A DNA stretch of 64,000 bases from an uncultured Eubacteriales bacterium (GTDB lineage Bacteria > Bacillota > Clostridia > Peptostreptococcales > Anaerovoracaceae), in the NCBI GenBank assembly GCA_902775345.1, contig CACYLW010000016.1, forward strand, positions 1-64,000, read 5' to 3'. The translations under genes were made by a program, and so were the position numbers. Of this stretch, positions 29,265 through 37,783 are shown piece by piece (positions within the stretch are counted from its first letter, which is position 1; every line of letters starts with the position of its first letter). The notes under the pieces are model-generated. The model was given only the letters and a program-made list of their open reading frames with translations. It made no database searches and was not told where the DNA came from.

Positions 29265-29753
29265 ATGTCAATCGAAATCGCAAGAGCGTATCTGGAAAAA
29301 ATGGGATTAGCCGACCGCATCATGGAATTTGATGTCTCGAGCGCAACGGTCGAACTGGCTGCAAAGGCAGTCGGTGTCGAACCGGCTCGCATCTGCAAAA
29401 CTCTCAGTTTCAAACTCAAGGACGGCACGGGCATCCTCGTACAGGTGGCCGGCGACGCCAGAGTCGATAACAAGAAATACAAGGAATGCTTCGGCGAAAA
29501 AGCAAAGATGCTCTCGCCGGAAGAGGTTCCTGAGTACACGAACCACGAGATCGGCGGCGTTTGCGCGTTCGGAGTAACACGCGACGACGTCAGGATATAT
29601 TGCGACGAATCGATGAAGAGGTTCGAAACAGTATTTCCGGCATGCGGCTCCTCCAACTCTGCCGCAGAATTCACGCCGGACGAATTGTTCGAGGTCTCGC
29701 GCTCACTCGCGTGGATCGACATTTCCAAGCTGCCGGAACCGGCCGCAGAATAA
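29265..29753 (+). CDS. YbaK/EbsC family aminoacyl-tRNA deacylase-like protein
   Basis: A 162-residue single-domain protein of the family that clears misacylated tRNA such as Cys-tRNA(Pro) or Ala-tRNA(Pro). The conserved lysine lies in RICKTLSFKL; the later GGVCAFG and CGSSNSAAEFTPDEL segments also fit. It is followed by an 8-bp tandem repeat that begins at its stop codon and then by a terminator. The specific tRNA target cannot be read from the sequence. Confidence 0.88.
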   Translation: MSIEIARAYLEKMGLADRIMEFDVSSATVELAAKAVGVEPARICKTLSFKLKDGTGILVQVAGDARVDNKKYKECFGEKAKMLSPEEVPEYTNHEIGGVCAFGVTRDDVRIYCDESMKRFETVFPACGSSNSAAEFTPDELFEVSRSLAWIDISKLPEPAAE

Positions 29754-29755
29754 CA

Positions 29756-29791
29756 CCATAACGCCATAACGCCATAACGCCATAACACCAT
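29756..29791. repeat. 8-bp tandem repeat (CCATAACG)
   Basis: Four full units and part of a fifth start within three bases of the ybaK stop codon; the last full unit ends in A instead of G. Confidence 0.9.
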
Positions 29792-29879
29792 GTCTTCTAT
29801 GGAATAGCCCCGGGCCTTCCAAGAAGAAGTGTTGGTCCGACTTCCATGTAAAAATTGCAAATAAACCGATAGAAAGCAT

Positions 29880-29923
29880 GCTGCCGAAAGAGAAGAATTT
29901 CTCACTCCGGCAGCTTTTCTTTT
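29880..29923 (+). terminator. Intrinsic terminator after ybaK
   Basis: GCTGCCG at 29880-29886 pairs with CGGCAGC at 29908-29914, with AGAAA/TTTCT pairing inside the loop, followed by TTTTCTTTT. Confidence 0.8.
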
Positions 29924-29940
29924 GTTGTTTCTGTGGGGCT

Positions 29941-30020
29941 GTCCATGCCTATCCATGCACATCCATGCACATCCATGCCTATCCATGCCTATCCATGCCT
30001 ATCCATGCCTATCCATGCCT
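29941..30020. repeat. 10-bp tandem repeat, eight units (ATCCATGCCT)
   Basis: Eight contiguous 10-base units in perfect register. The second and third end in AC instead of CT and the first begins with G. This is a likely variable-number repeat. It lies 50 bases before the 380-bp noncoding element and encodes nothing convincing. Confidence 0.95.
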
Positions 30021-30070
30021 ATCTCTCGCATTCGGAAAATCCCTTTAAAAGATCCTGAAATCGGCTGTTT

Positions 30071-30450
30071 ATAAAAATGCATATGACTGTGTTGGTCCTT
30101 TTTTCTGGATTTCGCAGGACAAGGACCAAAAAATTAGTCCCTGAAGTGCGTTTTTCAGGAATTGAGTATTAACAGGGACGCAGTAAATTCGGCTGAGATC
30201 GCAGGAAATGGTCTCGTAATAGATGATAAAGGATCCTGCTGAGGTCGTTTCTTATAAGAAATGGTCCGGTAAGACGGTTTTGATGAGATTTGAGATGAAT
30301 AAAAATAGAAGCTGATGAATGCTTATGAAAAAGGACTTGCTGAGGATGAATGACAAACAGGGCAGTTGGTCCTCATAACTCGATTTTGGGGCATCAGGGG
30401 TTAAAAAGTTAATACCTCAAGCGCCTTTTTTGCATATTAAGGACTACATT
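30071..30450 (+). repeat. 380-bp noncoding element, copy A
   Basis: No ORF covers this stretch. It aligns over its full length with the reverse complement of 58394-58771. Shared blocks in order: ATAAAAATGCATATG, GTCCTTTTTTC-GATTTCG, GCGTTTTTC, GAATAAAAAT, ATGCTTAT-AAAAAGG, TGACAAACAGGGCAGTT-GTCCT, CTCGATTTT, GGGTTAAAAAG and GGACTACA. Between these blocks the two copies have diverged, yet the total lengths differ by only two bases. AGTCCT/AGGACT words recur through it. A conserved frame with variable filling suits a structured RNA or a mobile element; which one is unknown. Confidence 0.75.
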
Positions 30451-30526
30451 TTGCAGCAGCAGACAGGACAGCTGCGAGGGAACAGTGTGCGGGTGGGTAT
30501 GTATTTGTAAGAAGACATGATTTTGC

Positions 30527-30556
30527 TTGACCCCGGGGGAGCGAAAATGCTATTAT
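30527..30556 (+). promoter_or_regulatory. Promoter of the amino acid ABC transporter operon
   Basis: TTGACC at 30527-30532 and TATTAT at 30551-30556 with an 18-base spacer. It lies 205 bases before the first gene, leaving a long leader. Confidence 0.6.
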
Positions 30557-30572
30557 TGCTTTGTCAATTTAG

Positions 30573-30592
30573 CGCTTTAGCACGCTAAAGCG
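30573..30592. promoter_or_regulatory. Palindromic operator candidate
   Basis: CGCTTTAG and CTAAAGCG form a perfect 8-bp inverted repeat with a four-base centre, starting about 16 bases after the -10 box. The site would overlap early transcription and suits a dimeric repressor. No regulator gene lies next to it. Confidence 0.5.
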
Positions 30593-30760
30593 GTCAAAAG
30601 GCAAATACAAAGCGGAAGAAAGGCAAATATGAGGTGCACGCAAGGTATGGAAACAGTGCATGAGAAGCGCCCGGAAAGCCGCAATGATGCGCATGACAGC
30701 GTGTGAAAAGCAAACTGGGAAAGAAGAAAGAAAAACTATAATCGGAAAGGACTAAAGATT

Positions 30761-31579
30761 ATGAAAAAGAGATTAACGGTACTTGTGCTTGCATTTGCGA
30801 TGATCTTTACAACGATGGCTCTGACAGCCTGCGGCGGTGGCGGCGGCGGAGAAGAAGAGGCCTTCACATTCAAGCACGGTTATGACAAGGATTTCCCTCC
30901 GTATTCATATATCGGCGATGACGGTGAGACAACAGGATTCGACGTAGAGCTGGCTCAGGCTGTATGCGAACTGAACGGCTGGACATATGAAGGCGTTCCT
31001 ATCAACTGGGATGCAAAAGAAGCAGAACTTGAGTCGGGAAGCATCGACTGCATCTGGTCGGGATTCACAAAGAGCCCTGACAGAGAGCCGAAGTTCTCAT
31101 GGAGCGATCCATACTCGGTAAATACTATCAAGATCATGGTGCTTGAGGGATCTGACATCAAGTCGACAGCTGATCTTGCGGGAAAGAAAGTAGGCGTGCA
31201 GGGAAGCACATCTGCACAGGAGATGCTCGAGACACCGAACGCTGAGGGCGGAGCAGAGGATCTGATGAAGACATTCGCTTCCTTCGAGAAGTATGATACA
31301 TACACAGTCGCAGTAAACGACCTCAAGGCAGGCGCGATCGATGCTATCGCTATCGACGTTACAACAGGCGACTATCAGATGACGAAGGTAGAAGGCCTGG
31401 CATATCTGGACGAAGATATCTGCCAGGAGATATATGCTATCGGATTCAGAACAGATGACACAGACCTTCGCGACAAGGTGAATGAAGCGCTCAAGACTCT
31501 CGCAGAAAACGGTACAATGGACGAGATCGGCCAGAAGTATCCTGAGATCTATGAGAACCTGTCGATGATCAACAACTAG
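30761..31579 (+). CDS. Amino acid ABC transporter, substrate-binding lipoprotein
   Basis: A 272-residue protein with a lipoprotein signal: a basic start, a hydrophobic stretch and the lipobox LTAC with the modified Cys at position 24, followed by a Gly/Glu linker. The mature part is a type-3 solute-binding domain (PPYSYIGDDGETTGFDVELAQAV, then SGFTKSPDREPKFSWSDPY and DLAGKKVGVQGSTSAQEML). Such proteins bind polar amino acids; the exact ligand cannot be told. Permease and ATPase genes follow. Confidence 0.95.
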   Translation: MKKRLTVLVLAFAMIFTTMALTACGGGGGGEEEAFTFKHGYDKDFPPYSYIGDDGETTGFDVELAQAVCELNGWTYEGVPINWDAKEAELESGSIDCIWSGFTKSPDREPKFSWSDPYSVNTIKIMVLEGSDIKSTADLAGKKVGVQGSTSAQEMLETPNAEGGAEDLMKTFASFEKYDTYTVAVNDLKAGAIDAIAIDVTTGDYQMTKVEGLAYLDEDICQEIYAIGFRTDDTDLRDKVNEALKTLAENGTMDEIGQKYPEIYENLSMINN

Positions 31580-31651
31580 TGATAACAACTGGTGTTGACC
31601 GGACGGCATAACATCTGGTTAAGCTGAAGATATATAAACAGAAAACGGCCG

Positions 31652-31677
31652 GTGCTGCGGGACTGCTCCTGCAGCAC
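31652..31677 (+). promoter_or_regulatory. Intercistronic hairpin between binding protein and permease genes
   Basis: GTGCTGC and GCAGCAC enclose a 12-base loop in the 136-base spacer. There is no T run, so it probably does not terminate fully. Such hairpins often raise the level of the binding-protein message over the downstream genes; that role is inferred. Confidence 0.45.
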
Positions 31678-31715
31678 TGCTCTTGTCTGAAGAAAACGGA
31701 AACTGAGGATAAATA

Positions 31716-32363
31716 ATGACATTTTCAACAATGCTTTCAACGATGGCCTCGGGCATGTGGAAGACCTTCCTGATCTTCTCGCTCACGCTCATAGGGTCAC
31801 TGCCTCTGGGAATGGTGGTAGCACTGCTCAGAAGATCCAGGCTCGCTGTGGTGAGCGGATTCATAAAGGGCTACATCTCGATAATGCGCGGCACGCCTCT
31901 GATGCTGCAGCTTCTGGTATGGTATTTCGGACCGTTTTACCTGTTCGGCTGGAATATCGCCAACTGGAGGTTCCCTGCTATCATACTCGGCTTCGTGCTG
32001 AACTACGCCGCTTACTTCGCGGAGATCTACCGTGGAGGAATCGAGTCGATCCCGGTCGGCCAGTATGAGGCTGCGGAGGTGCTTGGCTACACAAAGACGC
32101 AGACCTTCATGAAGATAATCCTGCCACAGGTCATAAAAATCATCATGCCGTCTGTGACGAACGAAGTCATAACGCTGGTAAAGGACACATCACTCGCGTT
32201 CACACTTGCTTACGCAGAGGTGTTCTCGCTCGCCAAGCAGATATCCGCATCACAGTCATCGTTCATGCCGTTCCTGATAGCGGGCGTCTTCTATTTCGTG
32301 GCCAATTATCTGGTGGAGATCGCGATGGCGCGCATCGAGAAATCGATGGATTACTACAAGTAG
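31716..32363 (+). CDS. Amino acid ABC transporter, permease
   Basis: A 215-residue membrane protein of the HisM/GlnP type. The signature near the N terminus (MASGMWKTFLIFSLTLIGSLPLG) and the ATPase-contact loop EAAEVLGYTKTQTFMKIILPQ are clear, along with ISIMRGTPLMLQLLVWYFG. It would form a homodimer in the membrane. It is 12 bases from the ATPase gene. Confidence 0.96.
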   Translation: MTFSTMLSTMASGMWKTFLIFSLTLIGSLPLGMVVALLRRSRLAVVSGFIKGYISIMRGTPLMLQLLVWYFGPFYLFGWNIANWRFPAIILGFVLNYAAYFAEIYRGGIESIPVGQYEAAEVLGYTKTQTFMKIILPQVIKIIMPSVTNEVITLVKDTSLAFTLAYAEVFSLAKQISASQSSFMPFLIAGVFYFVANYLVEIAMARIEKSMDYYK

Positions 32364-32375
32364 GAGGGCAGCGTA

Positions 32376-33134
32376 ATGATACTTGAAATGAAAAACATCG
32401 AAAAGAGATTCGACGGACTCGAGGTGCTCAAGGACATCAGCTTTGGAGTCGACCATGGCGAGGTGGTGAGCATAATCGGACCATCCGGATCAGGCAAATC
32501 GACGCTGCTCAGATGCGCTACTTTCCTTGAGACGATCGACGGCGGTGAGATCATATACATGGGAGAAAAGGCTGCGCACACCGACGCGAACGGCAGCGCG
32601 GTATATGCGAGCCCGCACGAAATGAAGAAGTTCCGCAAGTACTGCGGACTTGTGTTCCAGCAGTTCAACCTCTTCCCGCACTACAGCATTCTTAAAAACA
32701 TAACTGATGCACCTATACATGTTCAGGGCGTCAGTAAAGCGGAGGCTGAAGAGAACGCGATGGCCCTCCTCAGAAAGATGGGCATCGAGGACAAGGCGAA
32801 TGCCTATCCGTATCAGCTGTCAGGCGGACAGCAGCAGAGAGTCGCCATAGCGCGTGCGATGGCGATGAAGCCGGAGATACTTTTCTTTGATGAGCCTACA
32901 TCGGCGCTTGACCCGGAGCTGACCGGAGAGGTACTGAAGGTCATACGCCAGCTCGCTGAGGAGAAGATGACGATGGTGGTCGTAACACACGAGATGCCAT
33001 TCGCAAAGGCAGTCAGCAACCGCGTCCTTTTCATGGACGGCGGAGTCATAGTAGAGCAGGGAGACCCGCGGGATGTGTTCGATAATCCGCAGGAGGAGAG
33101 GACAAAGCAGTTCCTGCGTGTATTTGAGAGATAA
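32376..33134 (+). CDS. Amino acid ABC transporter, ATP-binding protein
   Basis: A 252-residue ATPase with Walker [11 protein letters not shown]-loop, signature [14 protein letters not shown], Walker [15 protein letters not shown] and the switch histidine in VVVTHEM. A short insert ([24 protein letters not shown]) follows Walker A. The stop overlaps the ATG of the racemase-like gene (TAATG), tying that enzyme to transport. Confidence 0.97.
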   Translation: MILEMKNIEKRFDGLEVLKDISFGVDHGEVVSIIGPSGSGKSTLLRCATFLETIDGGEIIYMGEKAAHTDANGSAVYASPHEMKKFRKYCGLVFQQFNLFPHYSILKNITDAPIHVQGVSKAEAEENAMALLRKMGIEDKANAYPYQLSGGQQQRVAIARAMAMKPEILFFDEPTSALDPELTGEVLKVIRQLAEEKMTMVVVTHEMPFAKAVSNRVLFMDGGVIVEQGDPRDVFDNPQEERTKQFLRVFER

Positions 33135-34036
33135 TGGATAAGATTCAGTATTGCACTTTTGACCCGACCGGGAATATTACGGCTCTGGTTGAGACCGCGG
33201 TCGAAATCGCGGAACAGCCGGCTGTCGCTTCGCGGTTAATGGAGCTGGAACCTGATGTTGAGCAGGTAGGCTTTATTACTTACGCTGATGACGCGGCGCT
33301 CGCGGAAAGCGGCGCGCCGGTCAGTCTTCGCATGGCAGGAGGAGAATTCTGCGGCAACGCCACAATGTGTGCGGCCGCGCTTTTTGCCATAAGGAGCGGC
33401 ATGCGGAGCGGCGCGGTGCCTGCGGAGGTGAAAGTCAGGGTGTCGGGGGCCACCGCGCCACTGACCGTCAGCCTTGAGCAGCATGCCGCGTACAGCTTTG
33501 GCGCGGCCGTCAGCATGCCGCCGGCCCTCAGGATCGGCAAGGTCGACCTGCAGCCGTCGGGACCGGCCGGCGGTCACGGTGCCGGCACCCTTGCGGGAGC
33601 CGGCGATGCGATCAGCGCGATATTCGCGCTCCCAATAGTGGAAATGGAAGGCATCAGCCACATAATCATTGAGCCTGACTCGGAATTCTTTGGGATAAAG
33701 GACGACAGCGCACTCGCCGAATCAGTGCTCAGGCACTGGTGCGGCCTGCTTGGCGCCGACTGTCTGGGATTGATGTTCCTGGGAGACGGGGCCGCGCTCC
33801 GCACGCTGATACCTCTCGTATACGTGCCGGGAGCCGACACGATGTTCTGGGAAAACTCCTGCGCGAGCGGGAGCGCGGCCGCAGGCATGTATCTTGCCGC
33901 AAAGGCCGGATCGCCTGTTGACGTCACATTCGACGAGCCGGCAGGCAGACTCAGAGTTGAGAGCGATCCGGCGACAGGCCGTACCATCCTCCACGGATCA
34001 ACGATAATGCGCAATTCAGTCATAATAAACTGGTAA
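33134..34036 (+). CDS. DapF-fold amino acid racemase or epimerase
   Basis: A 300-residue protein with the two-domain diaminopimelate epimerase fold. The two catalytic cysteines are in GGEFCGNATMC (about residue 74) and ENSCASGSAAAG (about residue 238). The surrounding residues differ from true DapF (whose motifs are close to CGNGxRC and ACGTG) and resemble the CntK and histidine racemase branch. It is the fourth gene of an amino acid importer operon, translationally coupled to the ATPase. An enzyme acting on the imported amino acid is therefore likely, but the substrate is not proven. Confidence 0.75.
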   Translation: MDKIQYCTFDPTGNITALVETAVEIAEQPAVASRLMELEPDVEQVGFITYADDAALAESGAPVSLRMAGGEFCGNATMCAAALFAIRSGMRSGAVPAEVKVRVSGATAPLTVSLEQHAAYSFGAAVSMPPALRIGKVDLQPSGPAGGHGAGTLAGAGDAISAIFALPIVEMEGISHIIIEPDSEFFGIKDDSALAESVLRHWCGLLGADCLGLMFLGDGAALRTLIPLVYVPGADTMFWENSCASGSAAAGMYLAAKAGSPVDVTFDEPAGRLRVESDPATGRTILHGSTIMRNSVIINW

Positions 34037-34126
34037 GAGTGCAGCTGCCGTAAATCCCGCGTGTGAAATACGGCAGAATATGGCTGAAATCAGGCGTTTT
34101 CAGCAGGAATGACGCTGCCTCTCACA

Positions 34127-34156
34127 TTGACACATATGCTTGATAAATGGTAAAAT
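34127..34156 (+). promoter_or_regulatory. Strong promoter of the acyl-CoA ligase operon
   Basis: A perfect TTGACA at 34127-34132 and TAAAAT at 34151-34156 with an 18-base spacer. Transcription should start near 34163. Confidence 0.75.
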
Positions 34157-34163
34157 ATTCGGC

Positions 34164-34199
34164 GGCCACCATGGTTTGACAGGTGGCTTTTACCATTTT
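34164..34199 (+). promoter_or_regulatory. Terminator-like hairpin in the leader of the acyl-CoA ligase mRNA
   Basis: GCCACC near 34164 pairs with GGTGGC near 34182; TTTTACCATTTTTTTT follows. Placed right after the predicted transcription start, it could act as an attenuator. Confidence 0.4.
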
Positions 34200-34266
34200 T
34201 TTTATACACAAAACCAAAATGCCGCGGGGCAAAACCCGCAGGAAGCAGAGAGAGGAAATCACTGAA

Positions 34267-36153
34267 TTGGATAATTACAAGGAAGTTATCGCAAAGTACA
34301 GGGACGCAGACCTCGACAGTCTGACAGAAGGGGAATACAGAGAATTGAAGGCGGCCGAGCTGGCCGACATGCAGGCATACGTTGATGCCATCACCGAAAG
34401 CAAAGTGCCTGAGGTGATGTACCGCATCGGCAGACCGATCACGGATCTTAAGATGATGCTGGAATCCGGCGTCGAAGCATTCGGCGACAAGGTGCTCTAT
34501 CACCAGATCATGCCGGGCGATGACCACTTCACCGAATATACATACGGCGGAGTAAGGGACGACGTCAGAGGACTCGGTACGGCACTCCTGGGCCTCGGGC
34601 TGAAGGGCTCTCACATCGGAATCATAGGCGCTAACTGCTACGAGTGGGCGGAATCCTACTTTGCAGTCACCGGCGGAGTCGGAGTGGTAGTCCCGCTCGA
34701 CAAGGAACTCTCGAAAGAAGAACTCACCACGCTCTGCGACATGGGCGAGATCGACGCGGTGATCTGCTGCCAGGACAAGTTCTACAATCTTTTCAAGGAG
34801 ATCAGGGCTGAAGGCAGAACAAGCCTTAAAATGGTCATCGGCGTCAACAAGGATGCTCACGAAGATCCGGAAAACGGACTCTGGTCATGGAACCTCCTGA
34901 GAGAAGAGGGCAAGGCAAAGGTCGCGGACGGCGACAGAAGCTACCTCGACGCCAGAGTAAGGGCTTCAGACCTCGTGTCGATAATCTTCACATCCGGCAC
35001 CACCGGAGTGAGCAAGGGAGTCATGCTCTCGCACAGGAACCTCTGCACCGACGTGCTCATCGCGCAGACCTACCTCGAAGTGTGCCCTAGCGACATCTTC
35101 TTCAGCGTGCTTCCTATACATCATACATACGAGTGCACCTGCACGATGATCGAAGGCATGTTCATGGGCGCTTCGATGGCATTCTGCAGAGGCCTCAAAT
35201 ACATAACAAAGGACATGCAGATGGTGCACCCGACATTCCTGCTCGCGGTGCCTCTCATCTACGAGAAGTTCTACAACACGATCCAGAAGACCCTCAAGAA
35301 GCAGGGTCAGGACAAGCTGGTCAACACGCTGTTTGCCGCAAACAACTTCACGAGCAAGTTCGGTCTCAACATCGCGAAGCCTATCGCGAACAAGATCATG
35401 GCTCAGTTCGGCGGCAACATCGACATGTTCATCGCAGGCGGAGCGAGAGTAGACCCTAAGGTCCTCGCGTTCTTCCGCAGCATGGGCATCCCGTGCCTCC
35501 AGGGTTACGGCCTCACAGAGACCTCGCCGATGGTAGCGCTCAACCCTGACCAGTGGAAATACATGAGAAACGACTCAGCCGGCAAACTGTTCCAGTTCAC
35601 AGAGTGCAAGATCATCGACAAGGATGAGGACGGCAACGGCGAGATCTGCTTCCGCGGACCTATGGTAATGATGGGATACTACAAGAACCCTGAAGCCACT
35701 GCGGCAAGCATGGAGAACGGCTGGTTCCATACCGGCGACATCGGCCATCTCGACGAGGACAATTATGTCTACATCACAGGCCGCAAGAAGAACGTCATCA
35801 TCGCAGCGAACGGCAAGAACGTCTTCCCGGAGGAGCTCGAGGAGCTCATCGCGCGCAGCCCGTACATCGAGGAGTGCATGGTCTGGGCGGACGAAGACAA
35901 CGAGGACAGGATGAAGAGGGGAATCTACGTTACCCTGCGTCCTGACAAGGAGAACGTCAAGGAAGCTCTCGGAGACAGAGCCGGCGATGAAAGCGCGGTA
36001 ATGGCGCTCGTAAGCAGCGAGATCGACAAGCTCAACGCCCACTGGCCGGACTGGAAGAGGGTCAAGCACATCGTCATCAAGAAGAGCGAGTTCAACAAGA
36101 CGACCGGCATGAAGATCAGAAGGTTCGTCGAAGACAACAAGCTCGCAGATTAA
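34267..36153 (+). CDS. AMP-dependent acyl-CoA synthetase (long-chain type)
   Basis: Activates a carboxylic acid, probably a fatty acid, to its CoA thioester. Motifs: the P-loop IIFTSGTTGVSKGVMLSH, then GYGLTETSPMVALN, WFHTGDIGHLDEDNYVYITGRKKNVIIAANGKNVFPEE and the C-terminal lysine in KTTGMKIRR. The start is uncertain. The frame is open from a GTG at 34183, but that lies in the leader hairpin; ATG 34219 has no ribosome binding site; TTG 34267 follows GAGAGAGG and gives MDNYKEVIAKYRD, so it is preferred (628 residues). It is followed by a racemase-like gene after 11 bases. Confidence 0.9.
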   Translation: MDNYKEVIAKYRDADLDSLTEGEYRELKAAELADMQAYVDAITESKVPEVMYRIGRPITDLKMMLESGVEAFGDKVLYHQIMPGDDHFTEYTYGGVRDDVRGLGTALLGLGLKGSHIGIIGANCYEWAESYFAVTGGVGVVVPLDKELSKEELTTLCDMGEIDAVICCQDKFYNLFKEIRAEGRTSLKMVIGVNKDAHEDPENGLWSWNLLREEGKAKVADGDRSYLDARVRASDLVSIIFTSGTTGVSKGVMLSHRNLCTDVLIAQTYLEVCPSDIFFSVLPIHHTYECTCTMIEGMFMGASMAFCRGLKYITKDMQMVHPTFLLAVPLIYEKFYNTIQKTLKKQGQDKLVNTLFAANNFTSKFGLNIAKPIANKIMAQFGGNIDMFIAGGARVDPKVLAFFRSMGIPCLQGYGLTETSPMVALNPDQWKYMRNDSAGKLFQFTECKIIDKDEDGNGEICFRGPMVMMGYYKNPEATAASMENGWFHTGDIGHLDEDNYVYITGRKKNVIIAANGKNVFPEELEELIARSPYIEECMVWADEDNEDRMKRGIYVTLRPDKENVKEALGDRAGDESAVMALVSSEIDKLNAHWPDWKRVKHIVIKKSEFNKTTGMKIRRFVEDNKLAD

Positions 36154-36164
36154 GGGGAAGACAA

Positions 36165-37268
36165 ATGAAAAAAAGACCAGCGCTTATAGTTGATCACAGG
36201 AACCTCAGACACAACATGAATACCGTGATCGGCTGGTGCCGCGATGCAGGCATAGACGTTGCGGGCGTCATCAAGGTGACGACAGGTCTGGCTTCAGCGG
36301 CGCTCGATTACGAGAGCTGCGGAGCGAAGTGGATCGCTTCGTCAAGGCTCGAGCAGCTCGCAAGAGCAAGGGAAGCAGGAGTAAAGATCCCGCTCCTCAT
36401 GATAAGAGTCCCGATGCTGTCCGAACTCAGCGAGATGGTGAAAATCTGCGACTACAGCCTGCAGAGCAGCGTCGATACACTCAAGGCTCTTCAGGAAGCA
36501 GCCGCCGAAAACGGCAAGGTGCACAATGTCATCCTGATGGCAGACCTCGGGGACCTCAGAGAGGGCTTCTTCGAAAAGGAAGAACTTGTCGATGTAGCTA
36601 AATTCGTTGAGAACGAGCTCAGCTTCATCCACCTCGCGGGCATCGGTACCAACCTCGGCTGCGTAGGCTCGGTAAAGCCGACCAAAGAGAAGATGGACAT
36701 GCTGGCCGACTGGGCAGAAGCCGTCGAAGAGGCGATCGGCAGACAACTCGAGATCGTATCGGGCGGAGCAACATCGAGCCTGATGCCGCTGTTCGACGGA
36801 GTCATGAATCCTAAGGTCAACATGCTGAGGATAGGCGCGGTCACATTCATCGGACCGCTCGAGGATCTCCGTACATGCTACGGCAGAGAGGAAGTGGAAG
36901 TCCTGAGCGACGAGTGCTTCATGATCGAGGCGGAGGTTATCGAGACCAACACCAAGCCGACACATCCTATCGGAGAACTCGGCGTAGACGCATCCGGCAA
37001 GATCGTAAAATACGTCGACAGGGGACGCCGCAGACGTGCCATCCTGGCGATCGGCAGAGCTGATTACGGCGACATAGACGATATCGTGCCGGTGCTCGAG
37101 GGAGCAGAGGTCACAATGGCCTCGGGCGACCACACCATACTCGACATCGAGGACTGCAAAGAGCAGCTCCGCGTCGGGGATGTCGTGAAACTCAAAGTGA
37201 AGTATTCCGCTCTGATGAGACTTACGGCAAGTGAAAATATAACTATTGAGGAAATCAACAGGCAGTAA
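36165..37268 (+). CDS. PLP-dependent racemase, alanine/ornithine racemase family
   Basis: A 367-residue enzyme with the alanine-racemase barrel. The PLP lysine is Lys37 in VAGVIKVTTG; the phosphate-binding region reads IVSGGATSSLMPLFDG and is followed by NMLRIGAVTFIGPLEDL, a pattern characteristic of ornithine racemase (Orr) and its relatives rather than of Alr. A C-terminal beta domain follows. It lies directly after the acyl-CoA ligase in the same operon and before greA. Which amino acid it racemises cannot be decided here. Confidence 0.8.
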   Translation: MKKRPALIVDHRNLRHNMNTVIGWCRDAGIDVAGVIKVTTGLASAALDYESCGAKWIASSRLEQLARAREAGVKIPLLMIRVPMLSELSEMVKICDYSLQSSVDTLKALQEAAAENGKVHNVILMADLGDLREGFFEKEELVDVAKFVENELSFIHLAGIGTNLGCVGSVKPTKEKMDMLADWAEAVEEAIGRQLEIVSGGATSSLMPLFDGVMNPKVNMLRIGAVTFIGPLEDLRTCYGREEVEVLSDECFMIEAEVIETNTKPTHPIGELGVDASGKIVKYVDRGRRRRAILAIGRADYGDIDDIVPVLEGAEVTMASGDHTILDIEDCKEQLRVGDVVKLKVKYSALMRLTASENITIEEINRQ

Positions 37269-37303
37269 GGCCTGGGAATATAAAGAAAGGGAAGGAAGAC
37301 AAA

Positions 37304-37783
37304 ATGGCAGCTTTAAAGTCCAACGAGATGACCAGAGAAGGTTATGACAGCCTGAATGCGGAACTGGAACATCTTATTACCGTAGTCCGCAAAGAAAACG
37401 CTGAAAGACTCAAGGAAGCCATCTCACTCGGAGATATCAGTGAGAACGCCGAGTACGATGCTGCGAAGGATGCGCAGGCTGAAACAGAAGAAAGGATCAG
37501 CACCATCGAGGAGATCCTCCGTACAGCCGTCATCGTAGAAGAGACAGATGAGAGCGACGACTCGGTCCAGACTGGCCGTACAGTCACCATCGAAGATCTC
37601 AACTCAGGAGAGAAGAGCACATACAAGATCGTAGGTACCACAGAGGCTGATCCGCTGAACGGCAAGCTCTCGAACGTGTCCCTGGTAGGTCAGCATCTTC
37701 TGGGCCTGAAGGCCGGCGACAAGGTGGAGTTCCTTGTACCGGACGGTGTAGCCAGATATAAGGTCGTGGAGGTCAAGAGGTAA
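37304..37783 (+). CDS. greA: Transcription elongation factor GreA
   Basis: A 159-residue factor that rescues backtracked RNA polymerase. The N-terminal coiled coil carries the catalytic acidic tip (ISLGDISENAEYDAAKDAQ), and the C-terminal FKBP-like domain follows. It is preceded by GGAAGG. Its stop overlaps the ATG of lysS (TAATG), a pairing common in Firmicutes. Confidence 0.96.
   Translation: MAALKSNEMTREGYDSLNAELEHLITVVRKENAERLKEAISLGDISENAEYDAAKDAQAETEERISTIEEILRTAVIVEETDESDDSVQTGRTVTIEDLNSGEKSTYKIVGTTEADPLNGKLSNVSLVGQHLLGLKAGDKVEFLVPDGVARYKVVEVKR

Noticed and set aside
29941..30020. CRISPR array
   Set aside because: The repeats are contiguous 10-mers without spacers, and no cas genes are present. 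The same holds for 57962-58083.
33134..34036. Housekeeping diaminopimelate epimerase (dapF)
   Set aside because: The cysteine motifs differ from the strict DapF pattern, and the gene belongs to a transporter operon rather than a lysine pathway.
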